From: an uncultured Anaeromyxobacter sp.
Lineage (GTDB): Bacteria; Myxococcota; Myxococcia; Myxococcales; Anaeromyxobacteraceae
Length of the DNA stretch: 64,000 nucleotides
Reading direction: 5' to 3'
NCBI GenBank assembly: GCA_903855945.1
Contig: CAIOAK010000129.1
Coordinates: forward strand, 1 to 64,000
Below the pieces are notes generated by a model. The model saw nothing but the letters and a program-made list of their open reading frames with translations, had not been told where the DNA came from and made no database searches. This document shows positions 48,217 through 56,481 of this stretch, one piece after another. The position numbers and the translations under genes were made by a program. How positions within the stretch are numbered: position 1 is the stretch's first letter; every line of letters begins with the position of its first letter.

Positions 48217-48231
48217 GAAAGGAGAGGGATC

Positions 48232-48993
48232 GTGCTCCTGGCGAGGCAGCTCTACTTCGAGGCGGTGAAGGTCGGCGACGAGCTTCCCCCGCTCGTGAAG
48301 CCCCCGGTGGATCGTTCCCAGGTGGCCCGCTTCGCCGGCGCGACCGGGGACTTCGGCCCGCTCCACGTGGACGAGCCCTTCGCGCGGAACGCCGGTTTCC
48401 CGAGCGTCCTCGTGCCCGGGATGCTCGCCATGGGGTTCCTGGGCGAGCTGGTGACCGACTGGCTGCGGGGCGCCCGCGTCAAGCGCTTCAATGCACGCTT
48501 CGTGAAGATCTTCTGGCCCGGCGACGTGATCACCGTGCGCGGCCGCGTGGCCGACCGGCGCTTCGAGCCGGGCGGGAAGTACGCCGCCGACATCGAGGTG
48601 TGGGGGGAGAACCAGCGCGGCGAGCTGGTGGTCCGCGGCGCCGTGACCGCCCAGCTCTACTACAGCGCCGAGGACGAGACCCGGCAGCGCAACGGGCAGC
48701 CGCCGCTCGTGGTGACGCCGGCCGAGGAGGAGGAGCGGCTGGCCCGGCTCTCCCGCAGCAGCGCACCGGCGCGCCCGGCGGTGGGAACCCGACCCGCCGC
48801 GCCGGCCGCGAAGCCTGCGGCGACGCCGGCTCGCCCGCCGACGAAGGGGCCGACGCCGCCCCCATCGAAGGGCACGCCGCCCAGGCCGCCCGCGCCCAAG
48901 CCCGCGCCCGCGAAGCCCGCGGCGACGAAGCCGCCGCCCGCGAAGCCGGCGCCGAAGAAGCCCGTGCCCGGGAAGGCCGCCAAGCGGCACTGA
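48232..48993 (+). CDS. MaoC-like dehydratase with a Pro/Ala/Lys-rich C-terminal tail
   Basis: The protein has 253 residues from a GTG after AAGGAGAGGG. Residues 1-~150 are a MaoC hot-dog domain with ARFAGATGDFGPLHVDEPFA (D-x-x-P-x-H type site) and VPGMLAMGFLGELVTDWL. From ~residue 175 the protein becomes a low-complexity tail of about 78 residues made of Pro, Ala and Lys (PAPKPAPAKPAATKPPPAKP). This positively charged, disordered tail is not part of the MaoC family and resembles linker or nucleic-acid-contacting tails. Confidence 0.78.
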   Translation: MLLARQLYFEAVKVGDELPPLVKPPVDRSQVARFAGATGDFGPLHVDEPFARNAGFPSVLVPGMLAMGFLGELVTDWLRGARVKRFNARFVKIFWPGDVITVRGRVADRRFEPGGKYAADIEVWGENQRGELVVRGAVTAQLYYSAEDETRQRNGQPPLVVTPAEEEERLARLSRSSAPARPAVGTRPAAPAAKPAATPARPPTKGPTPPPSKGTPPRPPAPKPAPAKPAATKPPPAKPAPKKPVPGKAAKRH

Positions 48994-49811
48994 TGCGGCT
49001 CGTCGCGCTCGCGCTGCTGGTTGCCTCGGCCGCGTCCCCGCAGCCCCCGGCAGCCGCAGGCCGGACGGCGCAGGTCGCGCGCGGGGACCAGGCCTTCGCC
49101 CTGCGGGGCGATCCCGCCCGTCTGGCCGAGGCGATCGAGGCATGGACGGCGGCGGCCGCGGCGCCATCCGGCCCGGACGACCCCGCCATCGAGCTGAAGC
49201 TCGCCCGGGCCGAGGCCTTCCGGGCCCTCTCGGACCCCGGTTCGGCTCGCGAGGCCTGGCCCGCCTCGTCGCGCGCCGCCGAGCGCGCCTTGCGCCGGCT
49301 CTCGCCCGCATGGTCCGCGGCGGTGGAGGCGGGAGATCTCGTGAGCGCGCCCGCGCGCGTGGGGCCGGAAGGGGCCGAGGCGCTCTACTGGCTCGCGCTC
49401 GCCACCTGGTCCTCGGCGCGCGAGAAGGGGCTCGCCGCGCTGCTCTTCGTGAAGGACCCGGCGCTCGCGGCGATGGAGCGGGCGGCCGCACTCGACGCCG
49501 CGATCGACTGCGGTGGGCCGGAGCGATCCCTCGGCGCCTGGGCGGCGGCCCTCCCGACCGCGGTCGGGGGAGGGGTGGCCCGATCCCGGAGCCACCTCGC
49601 GCGCGCCCGCGAGCTCGGCCCCGGGTGCTGGCTCAACGCGGTGGCCGAGGCGGGTTCCCTGCTCGTCCTCCTGCAGGACCGCGCCGCCTTCGATCGTGCG
49701 CTCGCCGGGGTCGAGGCGGCGGGCGAGGGCGACCCGCGTTACGCTCCCGAGAACGAGGTGGCGCGGCGGATGGCCCGGGAACTCCGGGCGCAGGCGCCCC
49801 GGCTCTTCTGA
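48993..49811 (+). CDS. exported TatT-like (TRAP-associated TPR) protein
   Basis: The protein has 272 residues with a signal peptide (RLVALALLVASAASPQPP). It is helical with TPR-like repeats. ALYWLALATWSSAREKGL and the C-terminal GGPERSLGAWAAALPT, then RSRSHLARARELGPGCWL, match my recollection of the TatT family, which often pairs with TRAP-type transporters. No TRAP transporter genes are nearby. The ATG overlaps the preceding stop by one base (TGATG). Confidence 0.65.
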   Translation: MRLVALALLVASAASPQPPAAAGRTAQVARGDQAFALRGDPARLAEAIEAWTAAAAAPSGPDDPAIELKLARAEAFRALSDPGSAREAWPASSRAAERALRRLSPAWSAAVEAGDLVSAPARVGPEGAEALYWLALATWSSAREKGLAALLFVKDPALAAMERAAALDAAIDCGGPERSLGAWAAALPTAVGGGVARSRSHLARARELGPGCWLNAVAEAGSLLVLLQDRAAFDRALAGVEAAGEGDPRYAPENEVARRMARELRAQAPRLF

Positions 49812-49832
49812 CGAGGACACCAAGGAGACCAC

Positions 49833-50171
49833 ATGGCGGACACGATCGAGCTGGGCAAGGCGAAGGGCGGGATGGCGCAGGCGATGGTGTGGATGCTCGT
49901 GCTCTCCCTGCTCCTCTTCTGGATCCCGGTGCTGGGGATGCTCATCGCGGGGATGGTGGGCGGCCGGAAGGCGGGCAGCCTCGGGTCGGCGCTCGGCGCC
50001 GCGCTCCTGCCCGCGCTCGTGGTGGCGGTGGTGATGTTCTTCATGGCCACCGCGCTCACCGGGATGCCGATCCTGGGCGTCGTGGCGGGATTCGGCGGCG
50101 GGGTCCTCGTGGTGGCGAACGTGGTGCCGCTGCTCGCCGGGGCGGTCGTCGGGGGGATCCTGGCGCGATGA
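49833..50171 (+). CDS. small hypothetical membrane protein
   Basis: The protein has 112 residues with three or four hydrophobic helices (MVWMLVLSLLLFWIPVLGML and later LVVAVVMFFMATAL, GGVLVVANVVPLLAG). The N-terminus is short and charged. No family recognised. AAGGAGACC precedes the ATG, and the stop overlaps the next gene (ATGA). Confidence 0.65.
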   Translation: MADTIELGKAKGGMAQAMVWMLVLSLLLFWIPVLGMLIAGMVGGRKAGSLGSALGAALLPALVVAVVMFFMATALTGMPILGVVAGFGGGVLVVANVVPLLAGAVVGGILAR

Positions 50172-51343
50172 CCGGGCCGAAGCTGGGGACGCTGGCGGTT
50201 CACGCGGGCGAGGGGGAGACCCTGGCCGTCCCGTCCACGACCACGCCCGTCTACCAGGCGACCACCTACCGCTTCGACACGGCCGCCGACGCGGCCGCGT
50301 ACCTCGAGGCGCCGGAGGGCCGCTGGCTCTACTCCCGGCTCGAGAACCCGACGGTGATCGCCGCCGAGCGGAAGATCGCCGCGCTGGAGGGGGCCGAGGG
50401 GGCCGCCTGCTTCGCCTCCGGGATGGCGGCCATGACCGCGGCGCTCCAGGCCTCGCTCCGCGCCGGCGACGCGCTGCTCCTCTGCGACACGCTCTACGGT
50501 CAGACGACGCGCCTCGCGCGCGACGTGCTGGAGCGCTTCGGCGTCGAGATCCGCCCCGTCCCGTTCGAAGGGCTTGCGGCGGCGGTGGCGGCAGCCCCGA
50601 CGAACGCCCGCGCGCTCGTCTTCGAGACCCCCACCAACCCCACGCTCCGGGTGGCCGACATCCCCGCGGTCGCCGCCGCCTGCCGAGCGCGGTCCATCCG
50701 CAGCGTCCTCGACGCCACCTTCGCCTCCCCGATCAACCTCCGCGCGCTGCCCATGGGCGTGGACCTGGTGGTCCACAGCACCACCAAGTTCCTGAACGGC
50801 CACTCCGATCACCTGGGCGGCGCGGTGGCCGGCGCGCGCTCCCTCCTCGACGGAGTGCTGGCGATGCGTCGCACCACCGGCGGCAACATGGACGCGGCAG
50901 CCGCCTACGACCTGCTGCGCGGCATGAAGACGCTGGAGGTTCGCGTGCTGCGCCAGAACGACACCGCGCTGCGGGTGGCGCAGGCGCTCGAGGGGCACCC
51001 GCGGGTGGAGCAGGTGATGTACCCGTTCCTCGCCAGCCATGCCGACCACGCGCTCGCCCGGCGGTTGCTGCGCGGCGGCGGCGGGGTCCTCTCCTTCACG
51101 GTCCGTGGAGGCTACGAGGCGGTGGCCCGGGTGCACGACGCACTGGGCCTGGTGGCCCGCGCCAGCTCGCTCGGGGGCGTGGAGAGCCTGGCCTCCATCC
51201 CCGTCATCTCCTCCCACCGCAACGCCACGGACGCCGAGCTCCGGGCCCAGGGCATCGGCCGGGGCACGCTGCGGGTGTCGGTCGGCCTCGAGGATCCGGA
51301 GGACCTGGTCGAGGACCTCCTGCAGGCCCTGGAGCGGGCGTGA
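50168..51343 (+). CDS. Cys/Met metabolism PLP enzyme (cystathionine gamma-synthase/lyase or methionine gamma-lyase type)
   Basis: The protein has 391 residues and is a fold-type I PLP enzyme. YSRLENPTVIAAERKIAALE is the N-terminal PLP-phosphate loop from the partner subunit, CFASGMAAMTAAL the glycine loop, FETPTNPTLRV the stacking region, and HSTTKFLNGHSD carries the PLP lysine. ISSHRNATDAELRAQGIG lies near the substrate Arg. Which of the related trans-sulfuration reactions it performs cannot be decided. It overlaps both neighbours by 4 nt, tying it to the operon. Confidence 0.87.
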   Translation: MTGPKLGTLAVHAGEGETLAVPSTTTPVYQATTYRFDTAADAAAYLEAPEGRWLYSRLENPTVIAAERKIAALEGAEGAACFASGMAAMTAALQASLRAGDALLLCDTLYGQTTRLARDVLERFGVEIRPVPFEGLAAAVAAAPTNARALVFETPTNPTLRVADIPAVAAACRARSIRSVLDATFASPINLRALPMGVDLVVHSTTKFLNGHSDHLGGAVAGARSLLDGVLAMRRTTGGNMDAAAAYDLLRGMKTLEVRVLRQNDTALRVAQALEGHPRVEQVMYPFLASHADHALARRLLRGGGGVLSFTVRGGYEAVARVHDALGLVARASSLGGVESLASIPVISSHRNATDAELRAQGIGRGTLRVSVGLEDPEDLVEDLLQALERA

Positions 51344-52170
51344 TCGGGCGCACCGGAGCCCTGCTCCTCGCGCCCCTGCTCCTCGCCGTCGCCGCCGGCT
51401 GCGTCCGGGCCCCACCCCCCGACCTGTCCCGCAACCCCGCCGACCTGCTCGCCCAGGTGAGGCGCGCGCAGGCGCGGGTCGCCTCCTGCAGCGGGTCGGC
51501 CCGCCTCTCCCTCTCCGGGCTCGAGGTGGGAGGCTCGCTCGACGCCTGGGTCGCCGCCGAGACGTCGGGCCGGCTGCGGGTGGACCTCTTCGACTTCTTC
51601 GGAAACCCGGCCGCGACGCTCGTGGCCAGCGGCGGGCGATTCGCCCTCCTCGACCTGCGGGAGGGGGTGCTCTACCGCGGGGAAGATCGCCCGGAGGTGC
51701 TCTCCCGCATCGTCTCGGTCCCGCTCGGCACGCGGGATCTGGCGCGCGTTCTCTGCGGGAGCGTCGCGATCCTCGAGGGCCAGCCGGTGACCGCCGAGCC
51801 CGGCGACGGCGCCGTCCTCCTGGAGATCGCCGGGCCGGCCGGGCGGCAGGTGCTGGCGGTGGAGGAGGAGGCCTCGATCCGGAGGGCGAGCTTCCTCCCC
51901 GGTCCGGGGGGCGGGAAGGGCTGGCAGGCCGAGTTCTCCGTCTTCCGCCACCCATCCGGCGTGCGCTTCCCGACCGAGGTGGGGCTCACCGGGGGGGGCG
52001 CGGGGCTCTCCCTCCGCTGGACGGACGACCTCCAGGTGAACGTCGCCATCGACGGCGGACTTTTCCTGCTCGAGGCGCCCGGCGGCGTGCGGGTGATCGA
52101 GCTCGGCCCGGACACGTCCGTACCCGCGCTGGGCCTGCCGATCCGTCCCGCAACTCCCGCGCGGTCGTGA
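51340..52170 (+). CDS. DUF4292-type lipoprotein (LolB-like fold)
   Basis: The protein has 276 residues from a GTG overlapping the previous stop (GTGA). The leader ends in the lipobox LAVAAGC. The mature protein consists of beta strands (SGSARLSLSGLEVGGSLDAW, RLRVDLFDFFGNPAATLVAS) typical of the LolA/LolB half-barrel, which binds lipids or lipoproteins. Its exact role is unknown. It closes the operon that starts at 46781. Confidence 0.68.
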   Translation: MIGRTGALLLAPLLLAVAAGCVRAPPPDLSRNPADLLAQVRRAQARVASCSGSARLSLSGLEVGGSLDAWVAAETSGRLRVDLFDFFGNPAATLVASGGRFALLDLREGVLYRGEDRPEVLSRIVSVPLGTRDLARVLCGSVAILEGQPVTAEPGDGAVLLEIAGPAGRQVLAVEEEASIRRASFLPGPGGGKGWQAEFSVFRHPSGVRFPTEVGLTGGGAGLSLRWTDDLQVNVAIDGGLFLLEAPGGVRVIELGPDTSVPALGLPIRPATPARS

Positions 52171-52210
52171 GCCGCGGCCGCACTCGATCGCGCGCCCCGG
52201 GCGGTTCGGC

Positions 52211-52238
52211 TTGAATCCCCCAGGAAATCGGCTAGCTT
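52211..52238 (+). promoter_or_regulatory. sigma70-like promoter of the exbB operon
   Basis: TTGAAT at 52211-52216, a 16-nt spacer and TAGCTT at 52233-52238, about 35 nt before the exbB start. The -10 lies in ATCGGCTAG, a 9-mer also found just upstream of dapA. Confidence 0.45.
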
Positions 52239-52272
52239 TGCCCCTCCCCGGGCCCCGGAAAGGCGCACCGCC

Positions 52273-52932
52273 GTGAACATGGAACTCCTCTCGATCCTGA
52301 AGACCGGCGGCGTCGCGATGTGGCTCATCGCGTTCTTCTCGGTCCTCGCGGTGGCCGTCGCGGTCGAGCGGGTGCTGGCGCTGTGGCGGTTCACCGACAA
52401 GGCCCGCAGCCTCGCCGACGCCGTCACCCGGTCGCTGCTCCGGGGCGACGTGGAGGACGCGCGCGCCCAGGCCGAGCGCTCCACGTCCGCGGCCGCCGAG
52501 GTCTTCCTGGCGGCGCTCGTCCCCAACCCTCCCGGCAAGCGTCCCCCCACCGAGGCCCGGATCGAGGCGGCGGTGGAGCGGCAGCGGCAGGAGGCCAACC
52601 AGAAGATCCGGGCCCGGCTCTGGATCCTCGGGACCATCGGCGCCACCGCCCCCTTCATCGGCCTGTTCGGCACCGTGGTCGGCATCATGCGCGCCTTCCA
52701 CCAGATGGGGGTGACCGGCCAGGGCGGCTTCAGCGTGGTGGCCGCGGGGATCTCCGAGGCCCTCATCACCACGGCGGGCGGCATCGCCGTGGCCATCGAG
52801 GCGGTCATCGTCTACAACATGCTGAACGTCCTCGCCGGCCGTCTGCAGCTCCAGCTGAAGCTCCTCACCGAGGAGTTCCTGGAGATCGTGAAGGAAGTCC
52901 GGTCCAGCCCGGTGGGGTCGCAGGAGTCCTGA
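52273..52932 (+). CDS. exbB: ExbB/TolQ/MotA-family proton channel subunit
   Basis: The protein has 219 residues; the start is GTG at 52273 or ATG two codons later. Three transmembrane helices are visible: ~15-35, then the family signature GTIGATAPFIGLFGTVVGIM and GISEALITTAGGIAVAIEAV. The cytoplasmic loop holds the RQRQEANQKIRARLW segment. It forms the pentameric channel that uses the proton gradient to power TonB or Tol. It is followed by exbD after 1 nt. Confidence 0.88.
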   Translation: MNMELLSILKTGGVAMWLIAFFSVLAVAVAVERVLALWRFTDKARSLADAVTRSLLRGDVEDARAQAERSTSAAAEVFLAALVPNPPGKRPPTEARIEAAVERQRQEANQKIRARLWILGTIGATAPFIGLFGTVVGIMRAFHQMGVTGQGGFSVVAAGISEALITTAGGIAVAIEAVIVYNMLNVLAGRLQLQLKLLTEEFLEIVKEVRSSPVGSQES

Positions 52933-52933
52933 C

Positions 52934-53383
52934 ATGTCGATGAGCACACCGGACGACGACGGCGGGGAAGGCACCGGCGGAGGCATCTTCGCCGAGATCA
53001 ACATCACGCCCCTCACCGACATCTTCCTCGTCCTCCTCATCATCTTCATGGTGACCACCACGGCCATCGCCGAGGCCGGCGGCCAGAACGGCGGCATCAA
53101 GGTCAGCCTTCCCAAGGGCGGTCAGGCCAACGCGGTGAAGGAGGTCCACGACCTCGCCATCGCCGTGCTCTCGGATGGGCGGGTGGTGGTGCAGGGCAAG
53201 GTGGTCGAGCCGGCCGAGCTGAAGAGGGTGCTCGAGAAGGCTCGGGCGGAGAACCCGGAGACGCTCGTGCTCGTGCAGGCCGACGAGGGCGTGACCCACG
53301 GCCGCGTGGTGGCCGTGATGGACATGGCCCGGCGCGAGGGGCTGCCCCGCCTCGCCATCGCGACGCGGGCCGACGGCCAGTAG
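52934..53383 (+). CDS. exbD: ExbD/TolR-family biopolymer transport protein
   Basis: The protein has 149 residues. FAEINITPLTDIFLVLLIIF is the single transmembrane helix with the essential proton-relay Asp. The periplasmic domain has ALERVLEKARAENPET-like residues (KRVLEKARAENPETLVLVQ) and VVAVMDMARREGL typical of ExbD. With exbB it would drive a TonB- or Tol-like partner; no tonB or tolA gene is adjacent. Confidence 0.9.
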   Translation: MSMSTPDDDGGEGTGGGIFAEINITPLTDIFLVLLIIFMVTTTAIAEAGGQNGGIKVSLPKGGQANAVKEVHDLAIAVLSDGRVVVQGKVVEPAELKRVLEKARAENPETLVLVQADEGVTHGRVVAVMDMARREGLPRLAIATRADGQ

Positions 53384-53390
53384 GCCGCGC

Positions 53391-54185
53391 GTGGCCGGTC
53401 CGATCCGAAAAAAGCTGGGGGAGCTCCTGGTCGAGGCCGGGGTGATCGACGCCACGCAGCTCCATTCGGCGCTCGGCCACCAGCGTCGATGGGGCGGGCG
53501 CATCGGCCAGGCCATCGTCGATCTCAAGATGGCCACCGAGGAGCAGATCCTCGCCACGCTCGCGGCCAAGCTGGCGTACGCGCGCATCCCGCTGCGCTCC
53601 ATCGAGGAAGGCCCGAGGCTCGCCCTGGCGCTCCACCTCGTTCCCCATGATTTCGCCGAGCGGAACCAGGTCCTGGCCTACGCGGCCGATCCGGTCTCGC
53701 TCTGGGTGGCCATGGCCGATCCCACCAACGTGAGCGTGATCGACGAGCTCGCCTTCCGGACCGGGCGGAAGTTGCGGATCGGCATCGCCGGCGACCGGGA
53801 GATCGAGGAGGCCATCCGGCGCCACTACCAGGCCGAACCCATGGGCATGGAGGCGATCGCGTTCGAGGAGCTCGATCCCGGTCCCGTGGAGATGGTCGGT
53901 CCGCTCGACGCGCTCCACGACCACGGGGTCGACGCCTACTTCGTCCGGACCGGGCCGCCCACGACTCCGCCCCCCGCCAGGGCGGTCCCGGTCGGGTCGC
54001 GGGTCGAGTCCGTCCTCGAAGGGCTCGAGCGCATCGGGGGGACCCCGGGTTGCCCACCCGAGGCGGCGCACCTGTCCCGCTTCGCCGCGGCGCTGGTCCG
54101 CGTCCTCGTGAAGAAGGGGCTGGTGGGCGAGGAGGAACTGGCCCAGGCCTACGCCGAGGCGAAGCGTCCAACGCCGAGGCGGTGA
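53391..54185 (+). CDS. stand-alone MshEN (GspE N-terminal) domain protein
   Basis: The protein has 264 residues from a GTG 8 nt after exbD. KKLGELLVEAGVIDATQLHS and GGRIGQAIVDLKMATEEQIL form the MshEN domain, which in type II/IV secretion ATPases precedes the motor and can bind c-di-GMP. No ATPase Walker motifs follow. A second, shorter repeat-like segment closes the protein (VRVLVKKGLVGEEELAQAYA). It may be a c-di-GMP sensor linked to the ExbBD system; this is inference. Confidence 0.75.
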   Translation: MAGPIRKKLGELLVEAGVIDATQLHSALGHQRRWGGRIGQAIVDLKMATEEQILATLAAKLAYARIPLRSIEEGPRLALALHLVPHDFAERNQVLAYAADPVSLWVAMADPTNVSVIDELAFRTGRKLRIGIAGDREIEEAIRRHYQAEPMGMEAIAFEELDPGPVEMVGPLDALHDHGVDAYFVRTGPPTTPPPARAVPVGSRVESVLEGLERIGGTPGCPPEAAHLSRFAAALVRVLVKKGLVGEEELAQAYAEAKRPTPRR

Positions 54186-54202
54186 GCGGTGCCGGGGCGG
54201 TG

Positions 54203-54358
54203 AGCGTCGCGCGTCATCGTGTAGGTCCCGCGCATCTGGCCGACCTGCGTGGGCAGGACGCAGAAGCTCGTGTACTCGAACGACTCCCCGGGAGCGAGGT
54301 GCGGCTGCTTTCCGAGGGCGTCGACGATGATCCAGTGCTCGTGCCACAATGGTCCCAT
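54203..54358 (-). pseudogene. apaG: apaG relic
   Basis: The minus-strand frame reads HWIIVDALGKQPHLAPGESF, then EYTSFCVLPTQVGQMRGTYTM. This is clearly ApaG-like: intact ApaG has HWIITDA, LAPGESFEYTSGC and GTMRGSY. Missing are the N-terminal ~50 residues, the stretch between the DA and the GKQP (where intact proteins have the GxGVVGE loop) and the C-terminus. It lies in the 171-bp gap between the MshEN gene and the sirtuin gene. Confidence 0.6.
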
Positions 54359-55199
54359 GCCCCTCGAGCCCCGGCTCCGCGAGATCCTCGGGGAGGTGCG
54401 CGACGCCGGAGGCCGCGTGGTGGCCCTCACCGGCGCGGGCATCTCCGCCGAGAGCGGGATCCCCACCTTCCGCGGCCGCGACGGCTTCTGGGTCGTCGGT
54501 TCCCGCAACTACATGCCGCAGGAGATGGCGACCCACGCCATGTTCCTCATGGAGCCGGAGGAGGTGTGGCGCTGGTACCTCCATCGCTTCGGCGTGGTCC
54601 GTCATGCGGCGCCGAACGCCGGGCACGAGGCGCTCGTGCGGCTGGAGCGGGCCCTCGGCGAGCGCTTCACGCTGGTCACGCAGAACATCGACGGCCTGCA
54701 CCGGCGCGCCGGGGCCTCCGACGAGCGCACCCACTGCATCCACGGGGACGCGGCCTGGGTTCGCTGCGCCCACGACTGCGGCGTGGGGCTCCTGCCGCAC
54801 CCCGCGCACCTCGCCGCCCGGGACGGGCGCGCGCCCCTCTCTCCGGCGGAGCGGGAGGAGCTCACCTGCCCCCGCTGCAGGGGCTGGCTGCGCCCCCACG
54901 TGCTCTGGTTCGACGAGTGCTACGACGAGGAGAACTACCGCTTCGACTCGACGCTGCGCGCCGCGCGCGAGGCCGACCTGCTGCTCGTGGTCGGGACGAG
55001 CGGGGCCACGAACCTCCCCGTGCGCGTGGGGCAGCTCTGCTTCACGGGCGGTGCGGCCCTGGTGGACGTGAACCCGGAGGAGAACCCGTTCTCCGAGCTG
55101 GCGGAGCGGAGCCGGCGCGGGTTCTTCGCCCGCGGCTCGGCCACGGCGCGGCTCCCGGAGATCGTCGAGGCGCTGGTGGGGGAGCGGGCGCTCAGCTGA
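54357..55199 (+). CDS. NAD-dependent protein deacylase (sirtuin)
   Basis: The protein has 280 residues. NAD site: ALTGAGISAESGIPTFRG and TQNIDGLHRRAG. The catalytic His is in CIHGDAAWVRC. The zinc site is formed by two Cys pairs, CAHDC and CPRCRGW. WYLHRFG gives the Y-x-x-R pair known from SIRT5/CobB, which favours removal of succinyl or other acidic acyl groups. The start codon falls in the tail of the apaG relic. The stop overlaps the convergent phosphoesterase by 8 nt. Confidence 0.9.
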   Translation: MPLEPRLREILGEVRDAGGRVVALTGAGISAESGIPTFRGRDGFWVVGSRNYMPQEMATHAMFLMEPEEVWRWYLHRFGVVRHAAPNAGHEALVRLERALGERFTLVTQNIDGLHRRAGASDERTHCIHGDAAWVRCAHDCGVGLLPHPAHLAARDGRAPLSPAEREELTCPRCRGWLRPHVLWFDECYDEENYRFDSTLRAAREADLLLVVGTSGATNLPVRVGQLCFTGGAALVDVNPEENPFSELAERSRRGFFARGSATARLPEIVEALVGERALS

Positions 55200-56391
55200 G
55201 GACGATCCGGGCGATCTCCGGAGGACTGCCGAGACGCAGGGGCGGGCCCCAGTAGCCGGTGCCCCGCGAGACGAAGATCTGGGAGCCGTTGACGCCCTCC
55301 ACCCCGTACAGTCCGTGAAGGTAGGGGTAGACGAGCGCCGTGGCGAGGGTGAAGGGGAAGATCTGTCCGCCGTGGGTGTGGCCCGAGACCTGGAGCTCCA
55401 CGCCGGCCCGGGCGCCCTCCTCCACGCCCCGCGGCTGGTGCGCGAGCAGCACGAGAGCCCGCTCGGGATCGCGCCCGGTGAGCGCCGCGGCCAGATCGGG
55501 GCCGTGCCCGGGGGCCATCCCCGCCGAGCGCCAGTCGTCGATGCCCGCGAGGTCGATGGAGGCGCCCCGGTCGCCGATCTCCACCCGCTCGTTGCGCAGC
55601 ACCCGGATCCCCAGGCGGGAGAGGTGCGCCATCCACGCGGGCGCCCCCGAGTAGTACTCGTGGTTGCCGGTGACGAAGAAGACGCCGTGGCGAGCCTTCA
55701 GGCCGGCGAGCGGGGCCACCGCCTCCTCGAGCATCCGGACGCTTCCGTCCACCAGGTCGCCGGTGATGGCCACCAGGTCGGGGCGGAGCCGGTTCGTGGC
55801 CTCGACCACGCGCCGGACTTCCCGCTCGCCGATGGTTCGCCCCACGTGCAGGTCGCTGATCTGGGCGATGGTGAGTCCGGAGAGCTGCCGCGGGAGGCGC
55901 GCCAGCCGAACCGGGACCTCGTGGATCTCCGGCGCGCCCATGGCGCTCGAGACGGCGAAGGCGGTGGCGCTGCCGGCGGCCAGCACCGCGCCCCCCGCCA
56001 CCGCGCGGGCGATGAGCTGCCGCCGCGCCGGATCGGTCGGGGTCTCGGGGGCGTTCCGGAGCCAGTCGGCGAGGGAGGTGATGCCGGAGACGGCCAGCCG
56101 GGTGAGGTCGACGACGACGAGGGACGAGAGGAGCAGGAAGGCCACCCCCATCCAGAGCATGGCGCCGAAGACGAAGTTGTTCTCCAGCGCACCGGAGCGG
56201 GCCCGCATCGCCACGAAGGCCATCGGGACGGCCACCGCGGCGGCGACGATCCCCACCGTGAGCAGCCGGCGCCAGGGCTCGGCCACGGCGGTGTCCCGGA
56301 CCAGCCGCGTCCAGATGTAGAAGTGCATGCTCCCCACGACGGCGAGAGCGATGACGAAGAAGAGGACGAAGGAGAGCAGGGGGCGGGTCAT
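55192..56391 (-). CDS. membrane metallophosphoesterase (YkuE/YaeI type)
   Basis: The protein has 399 residues from the ATG giving MTRPLLSFVLFFVIALAVVG. Three or four N-terminal helices precede a calcineurin-like domain with all metal motifs: AQISDLHVG, TGDLVDGS, VTGNHEYYSG and GHTHGGQIFPF. Homologues cleave phosphoesters such as the headgroup of UDP-diacylglucosamine or other lipids; the substrate is unknown. The longer open frame upstream antisenses the DUF423 gene. Confidence 0.85.
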   Translation of the reverse strand: MTRPLLSFVLFFVIALAVVGSMHFYIWTRLVRDTAVAEPWRRLLTVGIVAAAVAVPMAFVAMRARSGALENNFVFGAMLWMGVAFLLLSSLVVVDLTRLAVSGITSLADWLRNAPETPTDPARRQLIARAVAGGAVLAAGSATAFAVSSAMGAPEIHEVPVRLARLPRQLSGLTIAQISDLHVGRTIGEREVRRVVEATNRLRPDLVAITGDLVDGSVRMLEEAVAPLAGLKARHGVFFVTGNHEYYSGAPAWMAHLSRLGIRVLRNERVEIGDRGASIDLAGIDDWRSAGMAPGHGPDLAAALTGRDPERALVLLAHQPRGVEEGARAGVELQVSGHTHGGQIFPFTLATALVYPYLHGLYGVEGVNGSQIFVSRGTGYWGPPLRLGSPPEIARIVLS

Positions 56392-56481
56392 GCGGGGGGA
56401 GAACCGGGCGGCCCGGTCCAGGATTCCGAGATAACCGGCCGGGCGGCGCCGCGCCGCTCGCCGCGCTAGATCCCCGCCACC

